Below, piece by piece: positions 1-8,138 of a DNA stretch of 64,000 nt. The notes under the pieces were generated by a model. That model ran no database searches and was not told the DNA's origin. It was given only the letters and a program-made list of their open reading frames with translations. This stretch comes from Paracoccus caeni. GTDB taxonomy: Bacteria; Pseudomonadota; Alphaproteobacteria; Rhodobacterales; Rhodobacteraceae. The position numbers and the translations under genes were made by a program. How positions within the stretch are numbered: position 1 is the first letter of the stretch; each line of letters opens with the position of its first letter. Location: contig NZ_JAEPRQ010000007.1 in NCBI RefSeq assembly GCF_016629665.1, forward strand, positions 124,001 through 188,000. The letters run 5' to 3'.

Positions 1-42
1 GACGACATCAAGGCCAGCTATCTGGGCGGCCACGCCGCCTGA
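1..42 (+). CDS. C-terminal end of an unidentified protein (partial)
   Basis: Frame 1 is open from the left edge and ends with TGA at 40-42, giving only the last 13 residues (DDIKASYLGGHAA). The next gene starts 27 bases later with its own ribosome binding site in the same direction, so the two probably share an operon. SfnB-type genes often neighbour flavin-dependent monooxygenases, but 13 residues are too few to assign a family. Confidence 0.6.
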   Translation, partial: DDIKASYLGGHAA

Positions 43-69
43 AACCCAACCTTTCAAGGAGCCGATCCC

Positions 70-1314
70 ATGACCATCCACACCGTCCCCGATCCCAAGG
101 GCGCGCCGGTTCCCCCGGTCGCCCGCCCCGCCGAGCCTGCCCACATCATCACCTCGGAAGCCGAGGCCATCGAAATCGCCCAGCGTCTTGCCGCCGATTT
201 CGCCAAGGGCGCGTCCGAGCGTGACCTGAACCGCATCTGGCCGCAGGCCGAACTTGACGCCTTCTCGCAAAGCGGGCTGTGGGCGATTGGCGTGCCTAAG
301 GAATATGGCGGGCTTGATGCATCCTGGGTGACGATCAACCGGGTGATCGCGATCATCTCCGAGGCCGATCCCTCGCTTGGCCAGATCCCGCAGAACCATC
401 TGGGCGTGGTGGCGGCGATCCGCACCGTCTCGGACCCGGATCAAAAGGATCTGCTGTTCGCAGAGGTGCTGAAGGGCACGCGCTTCGGCAACGCCTTCTC
501 GGAATTCGGCTCGAAACGGGCGGCGGATTTTGAGACCACCTTCACCGATCAGGGCGATCATGTCGTGGTGAACGGGCGGAAATTCTACGCCTCGGGTGCG
601 CTGCTGGCGCATCTGGTGCCGATTGTTGCGCTGGACGATGAGGGCCGCGCCTTCTACGCCATTGCCGATCGCGGGGCCGAAGGGCTGTCGGTGATCGACG
701 ACTGGTCCAGCTTTGGCCAGCGCACCACCCTGTCGGGCACGGTGACGCTGGACAATGTGCGGGTGCCGAAAACCCATGTGGTGCCGGGCTATAAAGGCTA
801 TGCCGAGCCTTCGGCGGATGGTGCGATCTTCCAGATCATTCAGGCGGCGGTCGATCTTGGCATTGCCCGCGCGGCGATCCGCGACACCATCGATTTCGTC
901 AAGAACCGTTCACGGGCATGGGTGGATAGCGGCGTCGATCACGCCAGCGAAGATCCCTATACCATTCAGGCGATTGGCGACCTGACGATCCGCGCCAATG
1001 CTGCCGAGGCTTTGCTGGACCGTGCCGGTCTGGCCGTCGATGCAGCCGTTGCCGCGCCCGATGAAACCAGCGTGGCCAAGGCCCAGATCGCGACTGCCGA
1101 GGCGAAGGTGCTGACCACCGAAATCGCCATTCAGGCGACGAACAAGCTGTTTGAACTGGCAGGCACCCGCGCGACTTTGGCCGAGCATAATCTGGACCGG
1201 CATTGGCGGAATGCGCGCACGCATACTTTGCATGATCCGGTGCGGTGGAAATATGCCATCGTCGGCAACTATTATCTGAACGGAATCAATCCGCCGCTGC
1301 ATGCGTGGAGCTGA
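70..1314 (+). CDS. SfnB-family flavin-dependent oxidoreductase (acyl-CoA dehydrogenase fold)
   Basis: The 414-residue protein has the acyl-CoA dehydrogenase-like fold of the SfnB/DszC group, reduced-flavin enzymes associated with organosulfur acquisition. The supporting block is RHWRNARTHTLHDP near the C terminus, with HTLHD at residues 385-389; the second His of this block is catalytic in DszC-type monooxygenases. The usual acyl-CoA dehydrogenase Glu base is not obvious. The start is set by AAGGAG about 8 bases upstream of ATG. It lies just downstream of another gene end on the same strand. The physiological substrate cannot be read from sequence; sulfone, sulfonate or sulfide oxidation for sulfur supply is inferred from the family. 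Confidence 0.8.
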   Translation: MTIHTVPDPKGAPVPPVARPAEPAHIITSEAEAIEIAQRLAADFAKGASERDLNRIWPQAELDAFSQSGLWAIGVPKEYGGLDASWVTINRVIAIISEADPSLGQIPQNHLGVVAAIRTVSDPDQKDLLFAEVLKGTRFGNAFSEFGSKRAADFETTFTDQGDHVVVNGRKFYASGALLAHLVPIVALDDEGRAFYAIADRGAEGLSVIDDWSSFGQRTTLSGTVTLDNVRVPKTHVVPGYKGYAEPSADGAIFQIIQAAVDLGIARAAIRDTIDFVKNRSRAWVDSGVDHASEDPYTIQAIGDLTIRANAAEALLDRAGLAVDAAVAAPDETSVAKAQIATAEAKVLTTEIAIQATNKLFELAGTRATLAEHNLDRHWRNARTHTLHDPVRWKYAIVGNYYLNGINPPLHAWS

Positions 1315-1362
1315 CAAAGCAGGGCGGCGAGCCATCGCCGCCCGCATCTCTGAGGGCATCAG

Positions 1363-2781
1363 ATGACCGAGCATTTTCCGGCAGACAGAGAGTGGGCCTC
1401 GGTCGCCATCATCGGCGGCGGCCTTTCCGGTGCGGCGGTTGCCTATCATCTGGCGCATCAGGTGCCGTCCGAGGCGGTCAGAATCACCGTCATCGAGCCG
1501 CGTGGAGAGTTGGGGCAGGGCGTTGCCTATGGCACCATCGACCCCGCCCACCGCCTGAACGTGCCGCATGCAACGATGACGCTGACCACGGCAGAGCCTG
1601 ACCATTTCGCGCGCTGGCTTAGGGAAACGACGACTGCCGCCCCCGACTGGCTGACGCCGGATGGACGGATTTTCCCGCCGCGCGCGGTCTTTGGTCGTTA
1701 TGTCGCGGACCAGATCCAGCCGCTGATCGAAACGGGCCGCATCCGGCATTTGGGGCTGCGCGCCGTCGATGTCTTTCCCGATCAGGGCGGCTACGGGATC
1801 ATTCTGGAAAATGGCGACCGACTTTTCGCCGATGTGGTTGTGCTGGCGGTCAGCCATCCACCGCCCGGCCTGCCGACCGAACTTGGCGCTTTGGCGGGTC
1901 ATCCGGTCCTGATCGCGGACCCTTTCGCGCGCGGCGCATTGAACGAAATTCAGCCGGATGAACGGGTGCTGATCGTCGGTTCGGGCCTGACCGGGGCGGA
2001 TATGGTCGCCTCGCTGTCGCAGCGGCTTGATCCGGGGCATGTGCATCTGTTGTCGCGGCATGGCTGGCGCTCGCAGCCGCATGGCCCGGACCAGAACGAG
2101 ACAACCGCCGATTTCGCCACCGCGCCCGCCCGAACGACGCTGGCACTGTTGCGGCGGATTCGCGCGGCTTTGGCCCGCGATGCCGCAGAGGGTTTGACCT
2201 GGCATGCCAGTTTCGACCGTCTCAGGGGACAGGCCAATGCGATCTGGGCGGCGCTGCCGGTGCATGAGCGGCGACGGCTGCTGCGACATCTGCGCGGATT
2301 GTGGGACATCCATCGCTTCCGCATCGCGCCGCAAACCCACGAGGCGTTGTTGAGCGCCGAGGCCTCGGGGCGGCTGACCGCCCATACCGGACGGATCACG
2401 GCGTTGCGGTTGCGCGGCGCCTCGGTCCAGCTTGATATCCGGCGGCGCGGATCGGACAGCATCGCCACGATTGACGTTGACCGCGTCATCCTTGCGACCG
2501 GCCCGGCACATGGCCGGATCACCGAGACCCACCAATTGCTGCGCCGGATGGCCGAGCGGCGGATGCTGCGGGCGGACGATCTGAAACTGGGGCTGAAAGT
2601 GTCTTCGGTCGGAGAGGTGATCGACGGCGCGGGCGCGGTCTTGCCGAACCTGCTGGTCGCCGGTCCCCTGGCGCGTGCCTCGGTCGGCGAGTTGATGGGG
2701 GTGCCCGAGATCACCGCCTGGGCCGAACATATCGCCCGGGCGGCGGCGGGGTTGAGCATGCGGAGCCGTGTCGGCGATTGA
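1363..2781 (+). CDS. FAD/NAD(P)-binding protein (NAD_binding_9 type)
   Basis: This 472-residue soluble protein begins with a Rossmann dinucleotide site (VAIIGGGLSGAAVAYHL, about residues 11-27). Next comes the family block GELGQGVAYGTIDPAHRLNV near residues 49-68, and a second glycine-rich site (VLIVGSGLTGADM) near residue 203. Two Rossmann sites suit an FAD plus NAD(P)H oxidoreductase of the pfam13454 group. The gene begins 48 bases after the SfnB-like gene on the same strand, so it could supply reducing equivalents or act in the same sulfur pathway, which is inference. The substrate is unknown. Confidence 0.75.
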   Translation: MTEHFPADREWASVAIIGGGLSGAAVAYHLAHQVPSEAVRITVIEPRGELGQGVAYGTIDPAHRLNVPHATMTLTTAEPDHFARWLRETTTAAPDWLTPDGRIFPPRAVFGRYVADQIQPLIETGRIRHLGLRAVDVFPDQGGYGIILENGDRLFADVVVLAVSHPPPGLPTELGALAGHPVLIADPFARGALNEIQPDERVLIVGSGLTGADMVASLSQRLDPGHVHLLSRHGWRSQPHGPDQNETTADFATAPARTTLALLRRIRAALARDAAEGLTWHASFDRLRGQANAIWAALPVHERRRLLRHLRGLWDIHRFRIAPQTHEALLSAEASGRLTAHTGRITALRLRGASVQLDIRRRGSDSIATIDVDRVILATGPAHGRITETHQLLRRMAERRMLRADDLKLGLKVSSVGEVIDGAGAVLPNLLVAGPLARASVGELMGVPEITAWAEHIARAAAGLSMRSRVGD

Positions 2782-2973
2782 GGCTGCGGCGATTTGCGCG
2801 ACCTGTCCTGCATAGGGTCGTTCCGTTATTCCCATACAAAACATTCCGCGAAGTCAGCCGGTTGCCGGGGCAGGGCGGTCGTCCGATGATTGACACAAAA
2901 CGGACAGGCAACCGTTACGCGACTGTCTCATCCCCGGCCTAGGGTCCGCGCACTCGGTTTTCCAGGAGTTGCC

Positions 2974-5127
2974 ATGACCGCCCGCCTTCTTTCCGCCGCC
3001 TCGGCCCTTGCCCTTATGGCGAGCCCCGCGCTGTCCGACAGTTTCAATCGTATCGCCAGCTTTCCGGTCATCGCGAACATGGCCGATGGCGAGGATACCA
3101 GCCGCCCATCTTCGGCCGAGATCATCTCGGTTTCGGAAGATGGCAATACGTTGATCTATACCGACAGCCCGTTGGGCGTGGTCGGGCTGATCGACATCAC
3201 CGATGCCGCCGCGCCGAAGCCGTTGGGCAATATCGCCATGCAGGGCGAGCCGACCACGGCGCATATCGTCGGCGGCAAGGCGTTCGTCGGCGTGAACACC
3301 TCGGAAAGCTATACCGAGCCGTCGGGCCGTCTGTCGGTCGTCGATATCGCCAGCGCGACAGAGACTGGCTCTTGCGATCTGGGCGGTCAGCCGGACTCGG
3401 TGGCGATTGCGCCCGATGGCAGCTTCCTTGCCGTCGCCATTGAGAATGAGCGTGACGAGGATGCCGGCGACGGTGGTTTGCCGCAGATGCCTGCGGGCTT
3501 CGTGGTGAAGCTGCCGATCGCGGATGGCGATGTCGATTGCGGCCAGCTTCAGAAGATCGACCTGACCGGATTGGCGGCGGTTGGCGGCGATGACCCTGAG
3601 CCGGAATTCGTCGATATCAATGAAAACGGCGAAATCGTCGTGACCTTGCAGGAAAACAACCACATCGTCGTTATCGGTGCTGACGGTGCGGTGGCCTCGC
3701 ATTTCGATGCGGGCTCGGTCGTGCTTGAGAATGTGGATACCAAGACCTATGGTCGCCTGTCCTTTACCGAAACCACTGGCTCGATCCCCCGAGAGCCGGA
3801 TGGGGTGAAATGGATCGATGCCGATCATTTCGCCACGGCGAACGAGGGCGATTGGAAGGGTGGCAGCCGTGGCTTCACCATCTTCAACAAGGACGACACG
3901 GTCGTCTTCGAATCCGGTGCCTCACTGGAGCGCGCGATTGCCGAGATCGGTCATTACCCCGAGAAACGCTCGCGCGCGAAGGGCGTCGAGATCGAGAGCG
4001 TCGAGTTCGCGCGCTTCGGGGACACGCCCTATCTGTTCGTCGTCTCGGAGCGGTCCTCGGTCGTTGCGGTCTATGACCTGACCGATCCCGCCGCGCCGGA
4101 ACTGTTGCAGATCCTGCCTTCGGGGATCAGCCCGGAAGGTGCGGTTGCCATTCCGTCGCGCAATCTGCTGGTCACCGCGAACGAGGCCGATCTGGGTGAA
4201 GACGGCGCGGCGCGCGCGCATGTGATGATCTTCGAGCGTCAGGATGTAGAGCCCACCTATCCGATGCTGACTTCGGCAGGGACGGCGGATCTGATCGGAT
4301 GGGGGGCGCTTGGTGCGCTGGCCTCGGCCGATGGCAAGATCTTCGCCGCTTCGGACAGTGTCTATTCTGCGATGCCGTCGATTTATGAGATCGACGTGAC
4401 CGCAACCCCCGCCCGGATCGTCGGGCAGACGGTTGTCACCCGTAACGGCGATGCGGCGCAGAAGCTGGATATCGAGGGCATCACCGCTGACGGCGAAGGC
4501 GGGTTCTGGCTGGCGAATGAGGGTGACGCGGCCAAGCTGGTGCCGCATGCGATCCTGCATGTGGATGCGGACGGCGAGATCACCGATGAGATCGGCCTGC
4601 CGGTCGAATTGCTGGCGCATCAGACCCGCTTTGGCGCCGAGGGGATCGCAAAAGTTGGCGATACCCTGTGGGTGGCGATGCAGCGGGAATGGGGCGACGA
4701 TCCCGAGGGGCAGGTGAAGCTGCTGGCCTATGATCTGGAGGCCGAGGAATGGGGCGCGGTGCGCTATCCGCTCGAGGCGAAGGGCGAGGGCTGGATGGGT
4801 CTGTCGGAAATCGCGGTGAACGGCGATCATGCCTATCTGATCGAGCGCGACAATCTGATCGGCGATCAGGCGCAGGTGAAGAAGATTTTCCGCGTCGCCT
4901 TGGCCGATCTGACCCCCGCAGCGCTGGACGGCGATCTGCCGGTGGTCGCCAAGGAAGAAGTCCGCGATCTGATCCCGGAGCTGAAGGCGCTGACCAATGG
5001 CTATGTCGTGGACAAGGTCGAGGGTCTGACCTTCGATGCCGAAGGCAATGCATGGGTCGTGACCGATAATGACGGTGTCGATGACAGCTCTGGCGAGACG
5101 CTGTTCTGGAGCCTCGGCAAGCTCTGA
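2974..5127 (+). CDS. Exported esterase-like phytase-family protein
   Basis: The start at 2974 is chosen because AGGAG lies 5 bases upstream and the product then begins with a normal Sec signal peptide (MTARLLSAASALALMASPALS); an in-frame start at 2890 would bury it. The mature part of the 717-residue product looks like a beta-propeller (repeated VVDIA, VAIAPDG and VYDLTDPAAPELL strings). It is followed by an esterase-like phytase domain, marked by EGITADGEGGFWLANEGD and EGLTFDAEGNAWVVTDNDG. Members are periplasmic or secreted and are thought to hydrolyse phosphate or other esters; the true substrate is not established. It looks monocistronic, with a strong stem-loop just after the stop. Confidence 0.78.
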   Translation: MTARLLSAASALALMASPALSDSFNRIASFPVIANMADGEDTSRPSSAEIISVSEDGNTLIYTDSPLGVVGLIDITDAAAPKPLGNIAMQGEPTTAHIVGGKAFVGVNTSESYTEPSGRLSVVDIASATETGSCDLGGQPDSVAIAPDGSFLAVAIENERDEDAGDGGLPQMPAGFVVKLPIADGDVDCGQLQKIDLTGLAAVGGDDPEPEFVDINENGEIVVTLQENNHIVVIGADGAVASHFDAGSVVLENVDTKTYGRLSFTETTGSIPREPDGVKWIDADHFATANEGDWKGGSRGFTIFNKDDTVVFESGASLERAIAEIGHYPEKRSRAKGVEIESVEFARFGDTPYLFVVSERSSVVAVYDLTDPAAPELLQILPSGISPEGAVAIPSRNLLVTANEADLGEDGAARAHVMIFERQDVEPTYPMLTSAGTADLIGWGALGALASADGKIFAASDSVYSAMPSIYEIDVTATPARIVGQTVVTRNGDAAQKLDIEGITADGEGGFWLANEGDAAKLVPHAILHVDADGEITDEIGLPVELLAHQTRFGAEGIAKVGDTLWVAMQREWGDDPEGQVKLLAYDLEAEEWGAVRYPLEAKGEGWMGLSEIAVNGDHAYLIERDNLIGDQAQVKKIFRVALADLTPAALDGDLPVVAKEEVRDLIPELKALTNGYVVDKVEGLTFDAEGNAWVVTDNDGVDDSSGETLFWSLGKL

Positions 5128-5135
5128 ATGACGAA

Positions 5136-5170
5136 GCCGCCGCCGGATGATCCATTTGTCCGGCGGCGGC
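5136..5170 (+). terminator. GC-rich stem-loop after the phytase-like gene
   Basis: Perfect 12-base arms (GCCGCCGCCGGA at 5136-5147 and TCCGGCGGCGGC at 5159-5170) enclose an 11-base loop, 8 bases after the stop codon. There is no T tract, so it may be a transcript-end stabiliser or a terminator that works without a U run. Confidence 0.5.
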
Positions 5171-5235
5171 GGAACTGCTTGTAAGGGGTGTGTTTGCCTC
5201 TGGCGTCGGCATCGGGCAGGCGGTATGTTTCCGTT

Positions 5236-5796
5236 ATGACAGAACATGCCGACGTTATCCTATCGCTGCTTCCCGCCCGTTTGAAACAGGCGCGTCAGGC
5301 GCAGGGCCTTTCGCTGGATGCGGTGGCGAAACTGTCGGGGGTGTCGCGCAGCATGGTCAGCCAGATCGAGCGCGGGGAATCCTCGCCGACCATTGCGACC
5401 TTGTGGAATCTGACGCGCGCCCTGCAGGTGGATTTCGCCGGGCTGCTGGACGACAATCCGATCTCGCAGATCGAGGTTCTGCGTCAAAGCGACGTGCCGA
5501 CGATTGAAAATCATGGCACCGCCTGCCGCATCCGTATTCTGTCCCGCCCCGAAGATGTCGGACGCGACGAGATTTACGAATTGCAGTTCCGGCCCGGCGG
5601 AGTGTTGGACAGCCAGCCACATGCGCGCGGAACCAAAGAGCAATTGACCGTGATCGAGGGCCGTCTGACCGTCTCCAGCGGCGAGTCGCAGGAAGTGCTT
5701 AGCGTCGGCGACACCGCGCGCTATCCTGCCGATGTGGCCCACAGGATCGCGGCGAGCGATGCGGCGCGCGCCTTTCTGGTGGTCAAAGGGTCGTGA
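5236..5796 (+). CDS. XRE-family regulator with C-terminal cupin domain
   Basis: The 186-residue product has an N-terminal helix-turn-helix (about residues 13-70, including SLDAVAKLSGVSRSMVSQIE) and a C-terminal cupin barrel (about 95-183, with PHARGTKEQLTVIEG). This is the usual layout of XRE-cupin repressors that sense small metabolites. ATG 5236 is preferred over an upstream in-frame start at 5188 because the HTH then has the normal short N-terminal arm. A perfect inverted repeat lies between this gene and kbl-tdh, so it probably controls threonine or glycine metabolism and perhaps itself. That role is inferred from position only. Confidence 0.85.
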   Translation: MTEHADVILSLLPARLKQARQAQGLSLDAVAKLSGVSRSMVSQIERGESSPTIATLWNLTRALQVDFAGLLDDNPISQIEVLRQSDVPTIENHGTACRIRILSRPEDVGRDEIYELQFRPGGVLDSQPHARGTKEQLTVIEGRLTVSSGESQEVLSVGDTARYPADVAHRIAASDAARAFLVVKGS

Positions 5797-5800
5797 CAGG

Positions 5801-5837
5801 ATAACGGATTTCATTCCGTCATAATGAAATCCGTTAT
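5801..5837. promoter_or_regulatory. Perfect 15-bp inverted repeat, likely operator for kbl-tdh
   Basis: The arms ATAACGGATTTCATT (5801-5815) and AATGAAATCCGTTAT (5823-5837) are exact reverse complements around a 7-base spacer. The site begins 4 bases after the XRE-cupin stop and lies 56 bases before the kbl start. There is no T run after it, so an operator is more likely than a terminator. Confidence 0.7.
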
Positions 5838-5892
5838 TGCGGAACTTAATCCGCCATGTTAGGCGCGGCCTGTCGTCTGGAGGAGCAGCACC

Positions 5893-7077
5893 ATGTCCGA
5901 CCGTTTCATCGACCACCTGAACGCCACCTTGCAACAGATCGAGGCCGACGGCCTGACCAAGCGGGAACGACCGATTGCATCCCCGCAGGGCACGCGGATT
6001 TCGGTCAGCGGGCGCGAGGTGATCAACCTTTGTGCCAACAATTATCTGGGCCTTGCCGATCACCCGGACCTGATCCGGGCGGCGCGTGAGGTGATGGATG
6101 ATCGTGGTTTCGGCATGGCCTCGGTCCGGTTCATCTGCGGCACGCAGGACATTCACCGCGAATTGGAACAGCGGCTCGCGGCGTTCCTGCGCAAGGACGA
6201 CGCGATCCTGTTCGCCGCCTGTTTCGATGCCAATGGCGGGCTGTTCGAGCCGTTGCTTGGCCCGGAAGATGCCATTGTGTCGGATAGTCTTAACCATGCC
6301 TCGATCATCGACGGCATCCGGTTGTGCAAGGCGCGGCGCTATCGTTATGCCAATAACGACATGCCAGATCTGGAACGCTGTCTGAAACAGGCGCGCGATG
6401 ACGGCGCGCGGCATGTGATGATTGCGACCGATGGCGTTTTCTCGATGGACGGCTATCTGGCGAACCTGCCCGAGATCACCCGGATCGCAGCCGAACATGA
6501 TGCGGTGGTGATGGTCGATGATTGTCACGCGACGGGCTTCATGGGACCGCGCGGGGCAGGGACGCCTGATCATTTTGGCGTCGATGTGGATATTCTGACC
6601 GGGACGCTGGGCAAGGCGCTTGGCGGGGCGATTGGCGGCTATATCGCCGGACCGCAGGCGGTGATCGACCTGCTGCGTCAGAGGGCGCGGCCCTATCTGT
6701 TCTCGAATTCACTGCCACCCTCGATCGTGGCGGCGGGGCTTGAGGCGATCCGGCTGGTCGAAGACGGCGGCGATCTGCGCGAGAGGCTGTTCCAGAACGC
6801 GCGGCATTGGCGCAAGGGCCTGACCGATCTGGGCTTCCGCCTGCTGGATGGCGAGCATCCGATCATTCCCGTCATGCTGGGCGAGGCGCGGTTGGCGCAG
6901 GACATGGCCACGCGGCTGTTCGATGAGGGGGTCTATGTATCGGGCTTCTTCTTCCCGGTCGTGCCGCATGGGCAGGCGCGCATCCGCACGCAAATGAACG
7001 CGGCGCTGACCACGGAAGATCTGGACCGGGCGCTGGCCGCCTTTGGCAAGGTCGGGCGCGAATTGGGGGTGATCTGA
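5893..7077 (+). CDS. kbl: Glycine C-acetyltransferase (2-amino-3-ketobutyrate CoA ligase)
   Basis: This is a 394-residue PLP enzyme of the alpha-oxoamine synthase family. It cleaves 2-amino-3-oxobutanoate with CoA to give glycine and acetyl-CoA, the second step of threonine degradation. The PLP lysine is Lys241 in [19 protein letters not shown] (about 208-216) holds the cofactor-binding Asp and His, and [12 protein letters not shown] near residue 47 is the family N-terminal block. GGAG lies about 10 bases before the ATG. The tdh gene starts one base after this stop, so the two are translationally linked. Confidence 0.96.
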   Translation: MSDRFIDHLNATLQQIEADGLTKRERPIASPQGTRISVSGREVINLCANNYLGLADHPDLIRAAREVMDDRGFGMASVRFICGTQDIHRELEQRLAAFLRKDDAILFAACFDANGGLFEPLLGPEDAIVSDSLNHASIIDGIRLCKARRYRYANNDMPDLERCLKQARDDGARHVMIATDGVFSMDGYLANLPEITRIAAEHDAVVMVDDCHATGFMGPRGAGTPDHFGVDVDILTGTLGKALGGAIGGYIAGPQAVIDLLRQRARPYLFSNSLPPSIVAAGLEAIRLVEDGGDLRERLFQNARHWRKGLTDLGFRLLDGEHPIIPVMLGEARLAQDMATRLFDEGVYVSGFFFPVVPHGQARIRTQMNAALTTEDLDRALAAFGKVGRELGVI

Positions 7078-7078
7078 G

Positions 7079-8125
7079 ATGGCTATTCCGAACACCATGA
7101 AGGCGCTGGAAAAGTCGCGACCCGAGGAAGGTTTGTGGCAGGTTCAGGCGCCCATCCCCGAGATCGGCCCCGACGATGTGCTGATCCGCATCAACAAGAC
7201 CGGCATTTGCGGCACCGATATTCATATCTGGAACTGGGACGAATGGGCCTCGGCCACCGTCCCCGTGCCGATGATCACCGGCCACGAATTCGCGGGCGAG
7301 ATCGTCGAGCTTGGCCGGAACGTGACCGGGCTGAAGATCGGTCAGCGCTGCTCGGGCGAGGGGCATGTGATCGGCACCGAAAGCCGTCAGTCCCGGTCAG
7401 GCAAGTTTCATCTGGACCCCGGCACGCGCGGTATCGGCGTGAACGTGCAGGGCGCGTTTGCCGAATATCTGAAGCTGCCCGCCTTTAACGTGGTGCCTTT
7501 GCCTGACGACATCCCCGATGAGATCGGCGCGATCCTTGATCCTTTGGGCAATGCCGTCCACACCGCGCTGAGCTTTGATCTTTTGGGCGAGGATGTGTTG
7601 ATCACCGGCGCCGGTCCCATCGGCATCATGGCGGCGGCGGTCGCCCGGCATGCGGGGGCGCGGCATGTGGTGATCACCGACATCAACCCCGACCGTCTGA
7701 CCCTGGCGAAAGAGGTGGTGCCCACCGTCCGCACCGTCAACGTGCAGGAACAGGATCTGCGCGAGGTGATGACCGGGTTCGGCATGAAGGAAGGGTTCGA
7801 CGTGGGCCTTGAGATGTCGGGCAGTCAGGCGGCTTTAGACCAGATGGTCGAGACGATGGTGATGGGCGGCAAGATCGCTTTGCTAGGCATTCCGCCGGGC
7901 AAGTCGCCGGTCAACTGGTCGCGGATCGTCTTCAAGGCGATCACCATCAAGGGCGTTTATGGCCGCGAGATGTTCGAGACATGGTACAAGATGATTGCCA
8001 TGCTGCAGAACGGTCTGGATGTCAGCCGCGTCATCACCCATCAGTTCGACGTGGCCGATTTCGCCGAAGGATTCTCGGCGATGAAATCGGGGCGGTCGGG
8101 CAAGGTGGTGCTGAACTGGCGATAG
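7079..8125 (+). CDS. tdh: L-threonine 3-dehydrogenase
   Basis: This 348-residue zinc-dependent medium-chain dehydrogenase oxidises L-threonine with NAD+ to 2-amino-3-oxobutanoate, the substrate of the preceding kbl product. Catalytic zinc ligands are visible as Cys44 (GICGTD) and His69-Glu70 (GHEFAG), and the NAD site as [12 protein letters not shown]. The C-terminal block [12 protein letters not shown] is typical of Tdh. The four cysteines that bind structural zinc in E. coli Tdh are absent: residues 97-113 read as a Cys-free loop ([17 protein letters not shown]). The start at ATG 7079 is one base after the kbl stop; Met7 is an alternative that would match the E. coli N terminus. Confidence 0.96.
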   Translation: MAIPNTMKALEKSRPEEGLWQVQAPIPEIGPDDVLIRINKTGICGTDIHIWNWDEWASATVPVPMITGHEFAGEIVELGRNVTGLKIGQRCSGEGHVIGTESRQSRSGKFHLDPGTRGIGVNVQGAFAEYLKLPAFNVVPLPDDIPDEIGAILDPLGNAVHTALSFDLLGEDVLITGAGPIGIMAAAVARHAGARHVVITDINPDRLTLAKEVVPTVRTVNVQEQDLREVMTGFGMKEGFDVGLEMSGSQAALDQMVETMVMGGKIALLGIPPGKSPVNWSRIVFKAITIKGVYGREMFETWYKMIAMLQNGLDVSRVITHQFDVADFAEGFSAMKSGRSGKVVLNWR

Positions 8126-8138
8126 GCTGCGGGCGCGT

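Noticed and set aside
910..2844. Long open frame on the minus strand opposite the SfnB-like and FAD-protein genes
   Set aside because: It is antisense to two well-supported genes, is low-complexity in Arg, Gln and Gly, and has no recognisable domain. This is typical of antisense frames in high-GC DNA.
5136..5170. Stem-loop as a full Rho-independent terminator
   Set aside because: The stem is strong but no T run follows, so it is listed only as terminator-like with modest confidence.
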